Shown here piece by piece: positions 44,708 to 56,020 of a stretch of 64,000 nt of DNA. The notes beneath the pieces are model-generated. The model saw only the letters and a list, made by a program, of their open reading frames with translations, had not been told where the DNA came from and did not search any database. The first letter of the stretch is position 1. The number at the start of each line of letters is the position of its first letter. Origin of the DNA: Tulasnella sp. 424 (taxonomy: Eukaryota; Basidiomycota; Agaricomycetes; Cantharellales; Tulasnellaceae). Position numbers and translations under genes: made by a program. The stretch lies in contig WSUB01000107.1 in NCBI GenBank assembly GCA_019633425.1, positions 80,100 through 144,099 of the forward strand. The letters are read 5' to 3'.

Positions 44708-45006
44708 GATAACACGTAGAAGGAGCGTCGTGATTTGAGCCGACAGCGGTTGTGGTGCTGAATTCGGTGCAATGGAAACTAGTCACCGCGCCGTCACATT
44801 CACATCGCTTGAACCCCGCGCTGCCCGATTTTCCATCGCAAACACTGAGCGGTGCCGTCCCAAGACGAGTACACGTGTACCAGCTCGTCTAAAATAAAGT
44901 GAAGTCGGGCATAGAACCGAATAGAAATATAAACAAGAATCATACAATGGGAAAAACAAGCGTATCGGCGTAACTTGAGTTCTGAAGCGGCGCATCAGAC
45001 CGTCTG
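44708..45006. promoter_or_regulatory. Upstream region of FB-E, with conserved GGGTTCAAG block
   Basis: This region and its equivalents before every F-box copy contain, on the minus strand, gcgcggggttcaagyggtgt or gttcaagtcctgtgaa (here 44800-44825; also near 46880, 51730, 54080, 56130, 60855). It lies about 100-130 bp upstream of the leader ATG. It is conserved by duplication and may be a regulatory element or 5'UTR. Confidence 0.4.
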
Positions 45007-46773
45007 CTACGCGACAAGATCTTCGAGGACTCCTTCCTCTGTCACAACCCTCCCGTACCACATCAAATCCCCCTCTGGCCCTAAGAGTCTCCGAACCTCA
45101 TCCAAACGATTGGGCCAATAGGTTGAACTGAAGTTGGTGATCACCGGGTCATCAGCTCCGATATACCAGTTCGCCCCAAACACCAATTTACGAAGTGGCT
45201 TTGGACGTTGAGCGTCGCCCGGTGACTCTGGCGCTCCTTGTCGTCTCTGCAGCATGAGCCGCAATCTTTCCCAATCGTCTCCAGCTATAGCGCACCCGAT
45301 CGACATCTCCACCAGTCCGGGGAACGGCCACCGACTCGAAGTGCTAACTTGCGCCGAACCACAAGTTGCAAGAAGCGTGAGCGCATCTGAAACCGAAACC
45401 TCGTATCCAAAATTGATTTGATCCAGCGCTTCTATGTCAGCTACGACCGCCAGAATGTCGGCCGCTAGCGTGTTCATACCATATATGTTCATTCGGATCG
45501 GAGACGGCGAGGATAACCAGAGCAGAGTATCTTTGGCGAATGTTATGTTCTCTACGTTAAGAGTTACGTTCCACGACCCCACCCGACCGATGGTGAATAT
45601 ACCGTGATCGCAAGTGATTGAGCCAACGACGGGATGGGAACAGATGTGATCGAAGAAATGGGAAATATTCGAGGTGAAGAGCGTCTGAAGTGGATCGTCC
45701 AGGACATCGCAGCGCAATTCACCGGATATGCAGTTCGGGGCGTTGATGGAGGCGAGAAGCATGGTCGTGGTCTCTGTCGTGAGCATGCGCAACTCCACCG
45801 TCTCGAGAGCTGGCATATGAATCGGATTTGGAGAGGACACGCTGGCACTGCCCAGAAATGTGACCTCAGAGACAGATAAGAATTTCAGATCTGGACATGC
45901 GGAAAGGACTGCCATGAGCTGGTCAAGCGATGGGCCCAGGTCCCGGATCTGTGATATGCTGAGCGAAGTGAGGTGGCAGAGAATGGTCGGACTCCATGGG
46001 ACAGGGATTCCTCCCAGACACAGCTTTTGGAGCCTTGGAGGTGCCCGACCTCCAAATAGGTCCAGCGGCTCTGGGCGAGCCCATCCGAGGTATCCGTCAC
46101 TCGAGAGAGAAAGGGATTCCAGGAGTGGCATCGATGAGGTAGTGATAACCTCTCGTCCTTGATCGACATCCTCGAGCGCGAGGCTCACTTCTCTCCATCG
46201 GTGGGCGTGCCGGAAGATGTTATTCAGGAATGCATCCCGCTTCGCTCGCTCTAATGACCAAGCGGTGTATGCGATATCCAGAGGAGCATCTCGAGATTTT
46301 TCTAGCGCCCGAACGATCCTGGTCACCGACATTGTCCCTGCATGAATCCTTGTCCATAGGGATGGTGTGGTGTCGACTAGGCGGTTCCAATGCTGACACA
46401 CGAGCGAGAGGATCGCGTGATTCGAGGAGGCCATCCCCCAGTTATTATTGAGGGATAAGGTGAAGATATCGACCAGAAGCTCGGGGGGTAGGTTGTTGAT
46501 CTGGGGGAACGTGTTGCGCCTCTGGGAGACGAGGGAAATGCGTCGTTCCAGCGCCCTCTGAACTGATTGCAGGGTACGAAGTTCTTCATCGTATTGAGAT
46601 GCAGTTTTATCGTCCAATTCTGCGTCGTCCGAACGTCTTAATTGACAAAGTACACTGATCAGTCGACCTGTCGACACAAGTAGATTGAATTGAACCACTG
46701 ACTCTGACATCAGAGCCCCAAAGCTCTGGAGGAGATGCAGAAACGTGTCATTCGAGTTTTGTAACGTTTGCAT
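45007..46773 (-). CDS. F-box/LRR-like protein FB-F (intact, type 2)
   Basis: Exon 1 is 46703-46773 (MQTLQNSNDTFLHLLQSFGAL), intron 46655-46702 (48 bp), and exon 2 45007-46654, giving 572 residues. Residues about 40-65 form a coiled coil (LQSVQRALERRISLVSQR). The F-box follows (INNLPPELLVDIFTLSLNN, LVCQHWNRLVDTTPSLW). Then Leu-rich repeat-like segments: MPLLESLSLS, PPRLQKLCLGGIPV, LTSLSISQIRDLGPSLDQLM, CPDLKFLSVSEV and MPALETVELRMLT. The end is WPNRLDEVRRLLGPEGDLMW. The product is expected to be a substrate adaptor of an SCF ubiquitin ligase; substrate unknown. The frame is open also through the intron (48 bp, multiple of three), so retention would give a slightly longer protein. Confidence 0.85.
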   Translation of the reverse strand: MQTLQNSNDTFLHLLQSFGALMSESVVQFNLLVSTGRLISVLCQLRRSDDAELDDKTASQYDEELRTLQSVQRALERRISLVSQRRNTFPQINNLPPELLVDIFTLSLNNNWGMASSNHAILSLVCQHWNRLVDTTPSLWTRIHAGTMSVTRIVRALEKSRDAPLDIAYTAWSLERAKRDAFLNNIFRHAHRWREVSLALEDVDQGREVITTSSMPLLESLSLSSDGYLGWARPEPLDLFGGRAPPRLQKLCLGGIPVPWSPTILCHLTSLSISQIRDLGPSLDQLMAVLSACPDLKFLSVSEVTFLGSASVSSPNPIHMPALETVELRMLTTETTTMLLASINAPNCISGELRCDVLDDPLQTLFTSNISHFFDHICSHPVVGSITCDHGIFTIGRVGSWNVTLNVENITFAKDTLLWLSSPSPIRMNIYGMNTLAADILAVVADIEALDQINFGYEVSVSDALTLLATCGSAQVSTSSRWPFPGLVEMSIGCAIAGDDWERLRLMLQRRQGAPESPGDAQRPKPLRKLVFGANWYIGADDPVITNFSSTYWPNRLDEVRRLLGPEGDLMWYGRVVTEEGVLEDLVA

Positions 46774-47399
46774 AGTAGCGTATAGATAGGAGTGTCGTGA
46801 TCGAGCGAAACAGTGATGGTAGAGCTGAATTGGTGTGGTTGAATCTAATCATGATCACCGTTCTGTCACGTTCACAGGACTTGAACCCCGCGCCACACCT
46901 ACTAACGCTGTTGAGAGTTTCCCTCCTCGACCAAAGCAGGTACATGTGCGCTACATACACGATAAGCCGAAACCATGCATAGGACCGCACAGTAATACAA
47001 CGGGAAGCATGCAGACACAAAATACAAATCTCGATCCAGCAGAATACGTAGAGAAGTACAGCCAACAACAACATGCAGATGGACCTAAAAGCTGATCAGT
47101 TCCCAAAGGTAGCCGCCAGATAAAAGACCGAACGAAAAGGAAGGAAGATGATAGTGTCAACGATACCTATTAAAAGGTGAGAGAGTGCGCTCCCTGGCGG
47201 TTTTAACACTCGCTCAACAGCTTCTGAGCTCGAGCAGCATCTTGTTCATCAACGAGAAAATTGGCGGTCTTGAATGTCGAACAATAGAGGTGATGAATGT
47301 TGTTGGAATGAAGGACGTCGCTGAACCTATTGACAAGCCCATGTCGATCTACGAAATGGAGATCTCTCGATCAGCCAAACGCGCACTGAGAAGAAATTT
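46774..47399. other. Intergenic region between FB-F and X3
   Basis: It contains the FB-F promoter (with the GGGTTCAAG block near 46880) and the 3' flank of the X family. The same order occurs at 36862-37560 and 56021-56690. No gene is seen. Confidence 0.4.
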
Positions 47400-48880
47400 T
47401 CAGAAAGAGTAATCCGCACCCGAGTCAAAGTCCTTCAAATCCACATGCAAGCACTTTAAGAATCCTCCCGCGTACTGGTCGGACAAATCAACGCCGGAAT
47501 CCCTCCTCATCCCAAGTCTGTCGAGCCCATCAAACTCATCACCGCCGTATATCAAGTCCCTTTGACCGTCAAATAGCTTCGCGAGGATGTGTACGTCGGT
47601 GGTGAGCGACGTTCCGTCTGCTGTACACGTGAGGGAGAAGAATGCCATGTGTGAGACGGGTATGAAGGTGAAGTTGGAGCTGTCGGGGATGACGAAGGGA
47701 CGGGCAAGGACGGGGGAGATAGATACTGACGATTTGGTCGAGTGGAACGAGTGGTTAGATGAGACCCTTGAAGACAAGGACCCCGAGGTAGATAAGTCCA
47801 ATGATGAACCATCTTCTATCTCCTCGATTCCAAGCTCTTCTCTCTCCAACGGTTCGATGTCATCGTCCAAATTCGACTCGGACACGCTTCTTCGACACCT
47901 CCCTCTCGCTCTCTCCGCACCACCCATAATCTCCCCTCCCCCACATCGCCCTTCCCCCGTGCATAGCCAAGAAAACAGCAGCTTGATCAACTTCGATTTC
48001 CACACATCCAAATGACTCTCAAAATGCTCGCTCAGGCCCACGATGACCAGATCCAAAGGCAGGGTGGTCACACACTCGAGTGATACGGGCTGAACGTCGA
48101 CCGAGTGGCGGGTCGTTGGGGCATTGCTGGGGTCGTAGTTGGAGTGGGAGGTGCAGCGCTTCCTAGGTCGGGCTGTGAAGGCCATTTGGACTGTGAGGAT
48201 GAACTGTTGTCTCGACGGACGAGGAGCGGGCTGAGCCAGAAGCGGATTTGGCTGGAGTTGAGGCTTGCGTGCGATGACGCTGTCCCTCGCCTTGCTCTCA
48301 GTCTATTCTCGCAATCCGCAGAGCCAAGACCTAAGCCTGCTAAGTCTGCTCGGATGAGGTCTTCCAGCGGGAGGAGAGCGCGGGGACTGGTGGACCGAGT
48401 GGAAGGTCCGACTGAGGTAGAGGATGACGGGACGAGAGAGGATATCTGCGAGGACAAGTCGGAGGAGATAGAGGATAAGATGAGGAAATTAGCGTTGGAT
48501 AGAGTGGATAAGACTTCGGAGAGCATGCGTGATTGGACCTAACGAGCAGGGACTGTGCAAGAACGATGAAGTTCAAAATCATTTCGACGAGCCTAAATGC
48601 AGGAGGGCTTACAAAGATGTAATCAGTTGTATAGGATGATTGGTACAAGAGTGACATCGCTGCGAGTAGCCAGGCTATTTCCCGGATGCGACCGGATGCA
48701 TCCTCTGTTCGATTGGGGGGAAGTGATTGCCGAAAGGGGGAAATAAAAGCGGGGGGTCTCAGTCCATAACATAATTTCAAGGCCTTCCATTCGGCAGATA
48801 CTGACCAAGTTTTTATGAGTATCGATCTGTAGCGCGCTCCACGATGAGGATACCTCTACAGGCTGCATGACGCGTTCACC
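47400..48880 (-). pseudogene. Unrecognised gene X, copy X3 (best preserved)
   Basis: Two overlapping open frames: 48068-48526 (Ser-rich, LPLEDLIRADLAGLGLGSAD, RARRGTASSHASLNSS) and 47400-48185 (RISHSNYDPSNA-type block, LPLDLVIVGLSEHFESHLDV WKSKLIKLLF, Cys/Gly-rich segment, acidic stretch, PVLARPFVIPDSSNFTFIPV, TADGTSLTTDVHILAKLFDG, LKCLHVDLKDFDSG). Alignment with X2 shows one base missing near 48190, which explains the frame change. An upstream block WSALQIDTH lies near 48850. Whether any X copy is translated is unclear; the function is unknown. Confidence 0.5.
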
Positions 48881-49080
48881 TCGAGGCCTTGCAAAAGCTC
48901 TTCCAGGGGTCCGGGGAAGGAGCTCGCTTTCCAGGCCGGTCCTCGGATCCGATTCCGACGAGGTGTCAATGGCACAGATGACGACTGACTCCCTACACGC
49001 ATTTCGCTCTATCTGGCAACGGATTCCCCTATTGTCCCTTCTAGCGCTTTTGACAAAGGACGCCAGGCCTTGCTTTTAGG

Positions 49081-49221
49081 CGATGATGCTCACTTCGCTC
49101 GCGTTGGTCGAAATGTTGAGGCAGGTGAAGGCTCGAATCGGAAAGTATGAGCTTGATGATAGGGCGCGCAAGGTGTGGTGGACGGTGCTTTGGGACGCGG
49201 ACGAGACTGAGAGGGACGGGT
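49081..49221 (+). other. Short coding-like remnant
   Basis: Starting at the ATG pair near 49084, an open stretch of about 46 codons ending in TAG 49219-49221 reads like an amphipathic helix (LALVEMLRQVKARIGKYELD, then RARKVWWTVLWDADETERDG). It has no match elsewhere in the window. It may be the end of a gene lost in the rearrangements. Low confidence. Confidence 0.25.
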
Positions 49222-49868
49222 AGGATTGTGATATTGACTGCTGCTTGGCGGGTGCGAGCCAAAGGTGTGGTCATGCTCCGTGGTCCATAATGAAATCGGC
49301 GGGTTCTCCCACTTATCGACACTAATAGATTTATCCGTATACAGGAAACCGCCAACCGAGGTAGGTCTGACATGGAGAGGGGTGGAAAGGAGAAGGCTAG
49401 GCATGAGAGAGACTGGACATCGCTTACATGTTCGGCTTAGTCAGCCGGAAGGTACCCGAAGCCTGACAAAATCGGCGATCTCTTGTGCCGGTCTATCGAA
49501 GTCAAGTGAGGCTAGTCAAAGCGCTGGAGGAGATTTGAATGGGAGAGAATGGATACCCGGCTTACGGCTGACGGGATTGCCTGAGCCCGAGTTCCGAGGG
49601 ATTTATTCAAGGAAGCACAGCTAATAATGCTTCTAACCGCACAAAGAGCCTGAGTACCATTTATTCAAGGCCATAGAGGCTCGTCCACACCCCCTAGTCA
49701 TACGTGAACAACTTTAAACGCACGGTTCATTCTAACCGAGCCGGATTCAATTGGGAATAGAGAACCGCCGGCTCGAAACTGCTCCCCCCCCCACACACTA
49801 TTAGTTCGCTGACAAGAAAGCTAAGGATATCAATTTAAAAAAGTTTAACTCCAGTCCTTGAACACAAC
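49222..49868. other. Rearranged spacer with methyltransferase and module remnants
   Basis: Around 49435-49510 there are fragments that match the first exon of the MT3 type (gtcagccggaaggta, tctatcgaagtc). From 49620 to 49860 it is the intergenic module seen also at 24830, 28720 and 51965. So a methyltransferase copy once stood here as well. No intact gene. Confidence 0.55.
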
Positions 49869-51627
49869 TCATTCCTCTAACACTCCCTCCTCGGTCACTA
49901 CCCTCCCATACCATTTCAACTCCCCCTCAGGACCCAAGAGTCTCCGAACTTCATCCAATCCATTGGGCCAAGCGGCTGAGCTGAAGTTGGTGATTGCCGG
50001 GTTGTAATCGTCGGTATCCCAATCCGACCACCCGAGCCCCAATTTGCGAATTGGCTTGGGGTGTTGGGCGTTATCCTGGGTCTCTTGCGCTTCCTTTCGC
50101 CTCCGAAGCATGAGCAACAACCTTTCCAACTCGTCGCCATCATCAACGATATCGCTTCCTATTGAAATCTCCTCCAGCGCGGGGAACGGCCACCGAGTCC
50201 TGCCTTGCACCAAACTGCAAGTTGCAAGCAGGGTGAGCGCCTCGGAAACTGGAGCCTCATATCCAAAGACGATTCGATATATGGCTTCCATGTCACCAGC
50301 GACTGCCACAATGCCACCCAACGACTGGCTCTGGCTATATGTAATCAGTTGAACCCGAGACTGCGGAGATAACCAGGTTAGGGTGTCTTTGACAAATGTC
50401 ATGTTCTCCACGTAAATTGAAATGGACCATGGTCCCATCAGATTTATGTTGAATCGATCTCCGGTGTAACTGATTGAACCAGTGCCGGGATTGGAACGAG
50501 TGAGATCAAAGAAATGAGAGATATCCGAGGTGAAGAGCGTCTGAAGTGGATCGCCCTGGATGTCGCAGTGCAGATCACCGGATATGCAGTTTGGCGCATG
50601 AATGGAAGCGAGGAGTCGGTTTGTGATCGGTGTCGTGAGCGTGCGCAACTCCAACGTCACGAGAGCTGGTAGATGAATTGAATGTGGAGATGACGCGCCC
50701 GAAAAGGAGACCTCAGAGATGGACAAGGACTCCAGATCAGGACATGCGGAAAGGACTGCCATGAGCTGGTCAAGCGATGGGCCCAGGTCCCGGATCTGTG
50801 ATATGCTGAGCGAAATGAGGTGGCAGAGAATGGTAGGACTCCATGGGACAGGGATTCCTCCCAAACACAGCTTTTGGAGCCTCGGAGGTGCCCGACCGCC
50901 AAATAGGTCCAGCGGCTCTGGGCGAGCCCATCCGAGGTATCCGTCCCTTGAGAGAGAAAGGGATTCCAGGAGTGGCATCGATGAGGTAGTTATAACGTCC
51001 AGTCCTTGATCGGTATTCCCGAGCGCGAGCCTCACGTCTTTCCAACGGTGGGCGTGCCGAAAGATCTCATTCAGAACTCCATCCCTGTTCTGGGGCCCAG
51101 CTACCAGGCATATGATTTCCAGGGGAGCGTTTCGAGAGTTTTCTATCGTCCGAACTATCTTCGCCACCGACATCGTCGCTTCTACGATCCTCGTCCAAAG
51201 GGATGGTGCGGTCTCGACCAGGCGATTCCAATAACGACATACGAGCGAGAGGGTAGCGTTGTCGGATGAATCCGTAACCGAGTTATTACTGGTGGTGATA
51301 GCAAAGACGTTGATCAGAAGCTCGGGTGGCAAGGTGTTTATCATGGCGAACATGTTGCGCTTTTGGCAGACGAGGGCAACACGTCGTTCCAATGCCTTTT
51401 GAACCGATCGCAGGGTGCGAATCTCTTCATCACATTGGAATGCAGCTTTTTCGCCCAACTCTATGTCGTCTGCACGTCTTATTGAACAAAGTACACTTGA
51501 TCAGATTTCATCCCTCGGACGCAGCCACAGAACCATGATGGAAGCAAACCACTTACTCTGACATCAGAACCGCAAAACTCTGGAGGAGATGGAAAAATGA
51601 ATCATTTGCATCCTGTAGTGTTTGCAT
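49869..51627 (-). CDS. F-box/LRR-like protein FB-G (intact, mosaic)
   Basis: Exon 1 is 51557-51627 (MQTLQDANDSFFHLLQSFAV), the intron 51496-51556, and exon 2 49869-51495, giving 565 residues. Head: coiled coil LRSVQKALERRVALVCQKRN and F-box INTLPPELLINVFAITTSNN, both type 1. The middle (DGYLGWARPEPLDLFGGRAP to DQLMAVLSACPDLESLS) is nearly identical to FB-F, type 2. The tail is type 1 again (LTWLSPQSRVQLITY). The C-terminus is LGPEGELKWYGRVVTEEGVL. Expected SCF adaptor with unknown substrate. The DNA of the central part matches FB-F more closely than the flanks do, which points to gene conversion. Confidence 0.85.
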
Positions 51628-52211
51628 AGTAGTACATAGACAGGAGTGTATTGATCGAGCCACTGGCAGCAGCGGTGGGAGTCTGAATCGGTGTGGTTGA
51701 AACTAGTCGCCGTCCGGTCACGTTCACAGGACTTGAACCCCGCGCACATGCCTGCCAACGCTGACGGCTAAGAATCTCCGTGCTCAACCAAGGCGAGTTT
51801 GCGTGTGCTACATCCAAGATAAACCAAAACCGTGCATGGGACTGTTTAGGTATACACGCGGGAAGCATACACACAGAAGAGGGAGGGCACAGCCAAGGGG
51901 ATGATCGCCTGCGCTTCAGTGCCTTGGAGGCCGTAGGTTTCTGTACGGGCCGAGTAGTTTAAGGACGTTCGCTATAAAATTACTCACTCCACAAGTCATA
52001 TTTGAGGCCGTAAGGGCTTGGCCACAGCTACCAATAATACGTGAACAAATTTAAACGTACGGTTCGCTAGGGCTCGCTCCAAGCCGAGCCGGATTCAATT
52101 GGGTGCAGAGAACCGTCCGCTCTAAACTGGACGTCCCAATACTATTCGCTTGCTGACGAAAAGGCCAAAGAAATTGTTGTCGAAGTTCCAACTCCAGTGC
52201 TCAAACACAAC
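51628..52211. other. Intergenic region FB-G / FB-H
   Basis: Promoter of FB-G with the GGTTCAAGTCC block near 51728-51740, then the conserved intergenic module (51965-52200) preceding the 3' end of FB-H. No coding sequence. Confidence 0.45.
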
Positions 52212-53981
52212 TCAATCCTCCAAGACTCCCTCCTCTGTCACAACCTTCCCATGCCATTTCAGCTCCCCCTCAGGCCCTAAGAGTCTCCGAACTTCATCTA
52301 ATCGATTAGGCCAATAGATTGAGCTGAAGTTGGCGATCACCGGCTCATCGGCCCCAGGATGATACCCGGGCCAGTCTAACCCAAACACCAATCTGCGAAG
52401 TGGCTTAGGATGTTGAGCGTCTCCCTGGGTCTCTGGCGCTCCTTGTCGTCTCTGTAGCATGAGCAACAATCTTTCCCAATCGTCGCCAACGATGTCGCCT
52501 GCAATCGACATCTCCTCCAGTCCGGGGAACGGCCACCCACTCGGAGTACTGACTGGCACCGAACCGTAAGTTGCAAGCAGCGTGAGCGCATCTGAAACCG
52601 GAGCTTCGGATCCAAAACTGATTTGATACAGCGCTTCTGTGTCAGCTATGACTGCCAGAATGTCGGCCGTTAGCATGTTCAGACCATGTATGGCTATTCG
52701 GATCGGAGACGACGAGGATAACCAGATTAGGGTGTCTTTGGCGAATGTGATGTTCTTCACGCTAAGCGTAAGGTTCCATGGTCCCATCCGACTGATGTAG
52801 AATTCAGGGAGGACGCAAGTGATTGAGCCAGTGCTGGGATGGGAACGGATGTGATCGAAGAAATGAGAGACTTCCGAGGTGAAGAGCGTCTGAAGTGGAT
52901 CGCCCAGGACGTCGCAGTACAATTCCCCAGATATGCAATTTGGCGCGTGAATGGAAGCGAGGAGTATGTTCGTGATCTCTGTTGTGAGCGTGCGAAACAC
53001 CAACGATTTAAGAGCTGGCATATGGATCGGATTTGGAGAGGACGTGCTGGCACCGCCTGAAAAGGAGACCTCAGAGATAGATAAGGACTCCAGATCTAGA
53101 CATGCGGAAAGGACTGCCATGAGCTGTTCCAGCGATGGGCCTAGCTGTCGAATTTGTGACATGCTCAGGGTAGTGAGGTGGCAGAGGGTGGTCGGATTCC
53201 ATGCGACAGGGATTCCTCCAATATATAGCTTTTGAAGCCTTGGAGGTGGCCGACCTCCAAATAGATCCAGCGGTTCTGGGCGAACCCATCCGGGGTAACC
53301 GTGAACGGAGAGAGAAAGGGATTCGAGGAGTGGCATTGATGAGGTATTGATAACGTCCAGTGGCTGATGGATATCCCCAAGCGCGAGGCTCACTTCTCTC
53401 CAACGGTGGGTGTGCCGAAAGAGCTCATTCAGCATTGCATCCCGCTTTGCTTGCTCAAGTGCCCACCAGGTGCACACAAGCTCCAGGGGAGCATTTTGAG
53501 ACTTTTCTATCGCCCGAATTATCATGGCCACCGACATCGTCTCTTCATCGACCCTGGCCCAAAGGGATGGTGTGGTGCTGACGAGGCTGTTCCAGTAACG
53601 ACACACGAGGGAGAGGGCAGCGTTGTCGGAGGAAACCGTAATCCTGTTATTACGGGTGGCGATAGAAAAAATGTTGACCAGAAGCTCGGGTGGCAAGGTG
53701 TTGATCGGGGCGAACGTGTTGCGCTCCTGGCAGACCAGGGCAACGCGCAGTTCCAGTGCCTTTTGAACCGATCGCAGGATGCAAATCTCTTCATCGCATT
53801 GGGATGGAATTTTATCATCCAATTCTGCGTCATCTGGACGTCTTAGTTGACAAGGTAGACTGCTCAGTTATCATCTGTCGACACAGGCATGATTAAAGCA
53901 AAACACTGACTCCGATATTAGAACCGCAAAACTCTGGAGGAGATGAACAAACGTGTCATTTGCTTTGTGTAGCTTCTGCAT
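52212..53981 (-). CDS. F-box/LRR-like protein FB-H (intact, chimeric)
   Basis: Exon 1 is 53911-53981 (MQKLHKANDTFVHLLQSFAV), intron 53860-53910, and exon 2 52212-53859, giving 572 residues, the same length as FB-F. The N-terminal half is type 1 (LRSVQKALELRVALVCQERN, LPPELLVNIFSIATRNN). From about ITNILLASIHAPNC on it follows type 2 (ITFAKDTLIWLSSSSPIRIA, LLATYGSVPVSTPSGWPFPG, MLQRRQGAPETQGDAQHPKP). The change occurs inside the Leu-rich repeat-like region. The family role is substrate recruitment to an SCF ligase. All exon borders and the C-terminal signature WPNRLDEVRRLLGPEGELKW are kept, so it is probably functional. Confidence 0.85.
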
Positions 53982-54235
53982 GGTAATATGCTGAAAGGGG
54001 CGTTGCGAATTGAGTCGACTGCGGTTGTGGTGCTGAATTCGGTGCAATTGGAACCAGTCACCGTGCCGTCACATTCACACCACCTGAACCCCGCGCAGCC
54101 CGATCTTCCACCGCAAACACCTACCGGTTGCCGTCCCAAGTGGACCAGCGCATCCAGAATAAACTGAAGCCGTGCATAAAACCGTATAGGAATAGAAACA
54201 AGAATCATAGAATGGGGAGAAAGAAGCGTATTGGC

Positions 54236-56020
54236 CTAACTTTGGTCCTGATACACAACTCGATCTCCTAGGACTCCCTCCTCTGTCACAACCCTCCCGT
54301 ACCATATCAACTCCCCTTCAGGCCCTAAGAGTCTCCGAGCCTCATCCAGATAGTTGGGCCAATAGGTTGAACTGAAGTTGGCGATCACCGGATCATCTTC
54401 AGGATACCAGGAGTCTGACCCAAATTCCAGTTTGCGGAGTGGCTTTGGATGCTGAGTGTCGCCCTGGGCCTTTGACGCTCCTTGTCGTCTCTGCAGCATG
54501 AGCAACAGTCCTTCCTGATCGTCTCCAGCGATAGCGCTGGCAATCGACATCTCCACCAGTCCGGGGAACAGCCACCGACTCGGAGAACTGACTTGCGCCG
54601 AACCGCAAGTACCAAGTATCGTGAGCGTATCTGAAACCGGAACCCCGTATCCAAAATTGATTCGAAAAAGTGTACTTATGTCAGCTACGACCGCCAGAAC
54701 GTCGGCCAGTGGTGTGCTTAGACCATATAGGGACATCCGGATCGGAGATGACGAGGATAACCAGAGCAGGGTATTTTTGGCGAATGTTATGTTCTCCACG
54801 TTGAGTGATATTCTCCATGGTCCCATCCGATGTATGCTGATTAGATCGGAGTCGTAGGTGATTAAGCTCGCGCGGGGATTGGAAGTGATGTGATCGAAGA
54901 AATGGGAGACATCCGAGGTGAAGAGCGTCTGGAGTGGATCGCCCAGGACGGTGCAGTACAATTCACCAGATTTGCAGTTTGGCGCATGAATGGAAGCGAG
55001 GAGTCGGTTTGTGATCGGTGTTGTGAGCGTGCGCAACTTCAACGTCGCGAGAGCTGGTAGATGAATTGAATGTGGAGATGACGCGCTCGCATCGCCCCAA
55101 AAGGAGACCTCGGAGACAGATAATGATTTCAGATCCGGACACGCGGAAAGGACTGCCATGAACTGGTCGAACGATGGACCCAGGTCCCGTATCTGTGCTA
55201 TGCTGAGCACAGTGAGGTGGCAGAGAATGGTCGGACTCCATGGGACTGGGATTCCTTCCAGACACAGCTGTCGGAGGTTTGGAGGTGCCCGACCTCCAAA
55301 TAGATCCAGCGGCTCTGGGCGAGCCCATTGGAGGTATCCGTCACCCGAGAAAGAAAGAGATTCCAGGAGTGGCATCGATGAGGTAGTGATACCCTCCAGT
55401 CCTTGATCGACATCCTCGAGCGCGAGGCTCACTTCTCTCCATCGGTGGGTGTGCTGAAAGATGTTATTCAGGAATGCATCCCGCTTCGCTCGATCTAATG
55501 ACCAACTGGTGTATGTGATATCCAGCGGTGCATTTTGCGATTTTTCTAGCGCTCGGACGATTATGGCCCCCGACATTAACCCCGTATGAATCGTTGTCCA
55601 AAGGGATGGTGTGGTGTCAACTATGTGGTTCCAATGCTGACACACAAGGGAGAGGATGGCGTGATTGGAGGAGACCATCGCCCGGTCATTCTTGAGGGAT
55701 AGGGTGAAGATATCGACCAAAAGCTCGGGGGGTACGTTGTTGATCTGTGGGAACGTATTGCGCCTCTGGGAGACGAGAGAAACGCGTCGTTCCAGCGCCT
55801 TTTGAACCGATCGCAGGGTGAGAAGTTCTTCATCGCATTGGGATGCATTTTTATCCTCCAATTCTGCGCCGTCTGGACGTCTTATTTAACAAAATGCACT
55901 AATCAGTCGTCACCCGTTGACCCAGGAATGATTGAAGCAAACCACTGACTCTGACATTAGAACTGCAAAGCTCTGGAGGAGATGGAGAAATGTGCCATTC
56001 GAGTTCTGGAACATTTGCAT
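54236..56020 (-). CDS. F-box/LRR-like protein FB-I (body intact, start uncertain)
   Basis: The body 54236-55861 is open for 541 residues from MEDKNASQCDEELLTLRSVQ to VLGDRVVYQDQS, with coiled coil, F-box NVPPELLVDIFTLSLKN and the full LRR-like region. The leader exon 55950-56020 (MQMFQNSNGTFLHLLQSFAV) is fine. After the usual acceptor, however, the frame meets TAA within four codons (CAA in paralogues), so either another acceptor is used, translation starts at 55859-55861, or the gene is a recent pseudogene. The head is type 2 (ERRVSLVSQRRNTFPQINN). The central segment SPHSIHLPALATLKLRTLTT resembles FB-G, so this copy is also mosaic. Confidence 0.65.

Noticed and set aside
45564..46589. Alternative minus-strand and plus-strand frames of 70-100 codons inside FB-F
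   Set aside because: They recur in every F-box copy only because the DNA is duplicated, and they lack conservation of their own.
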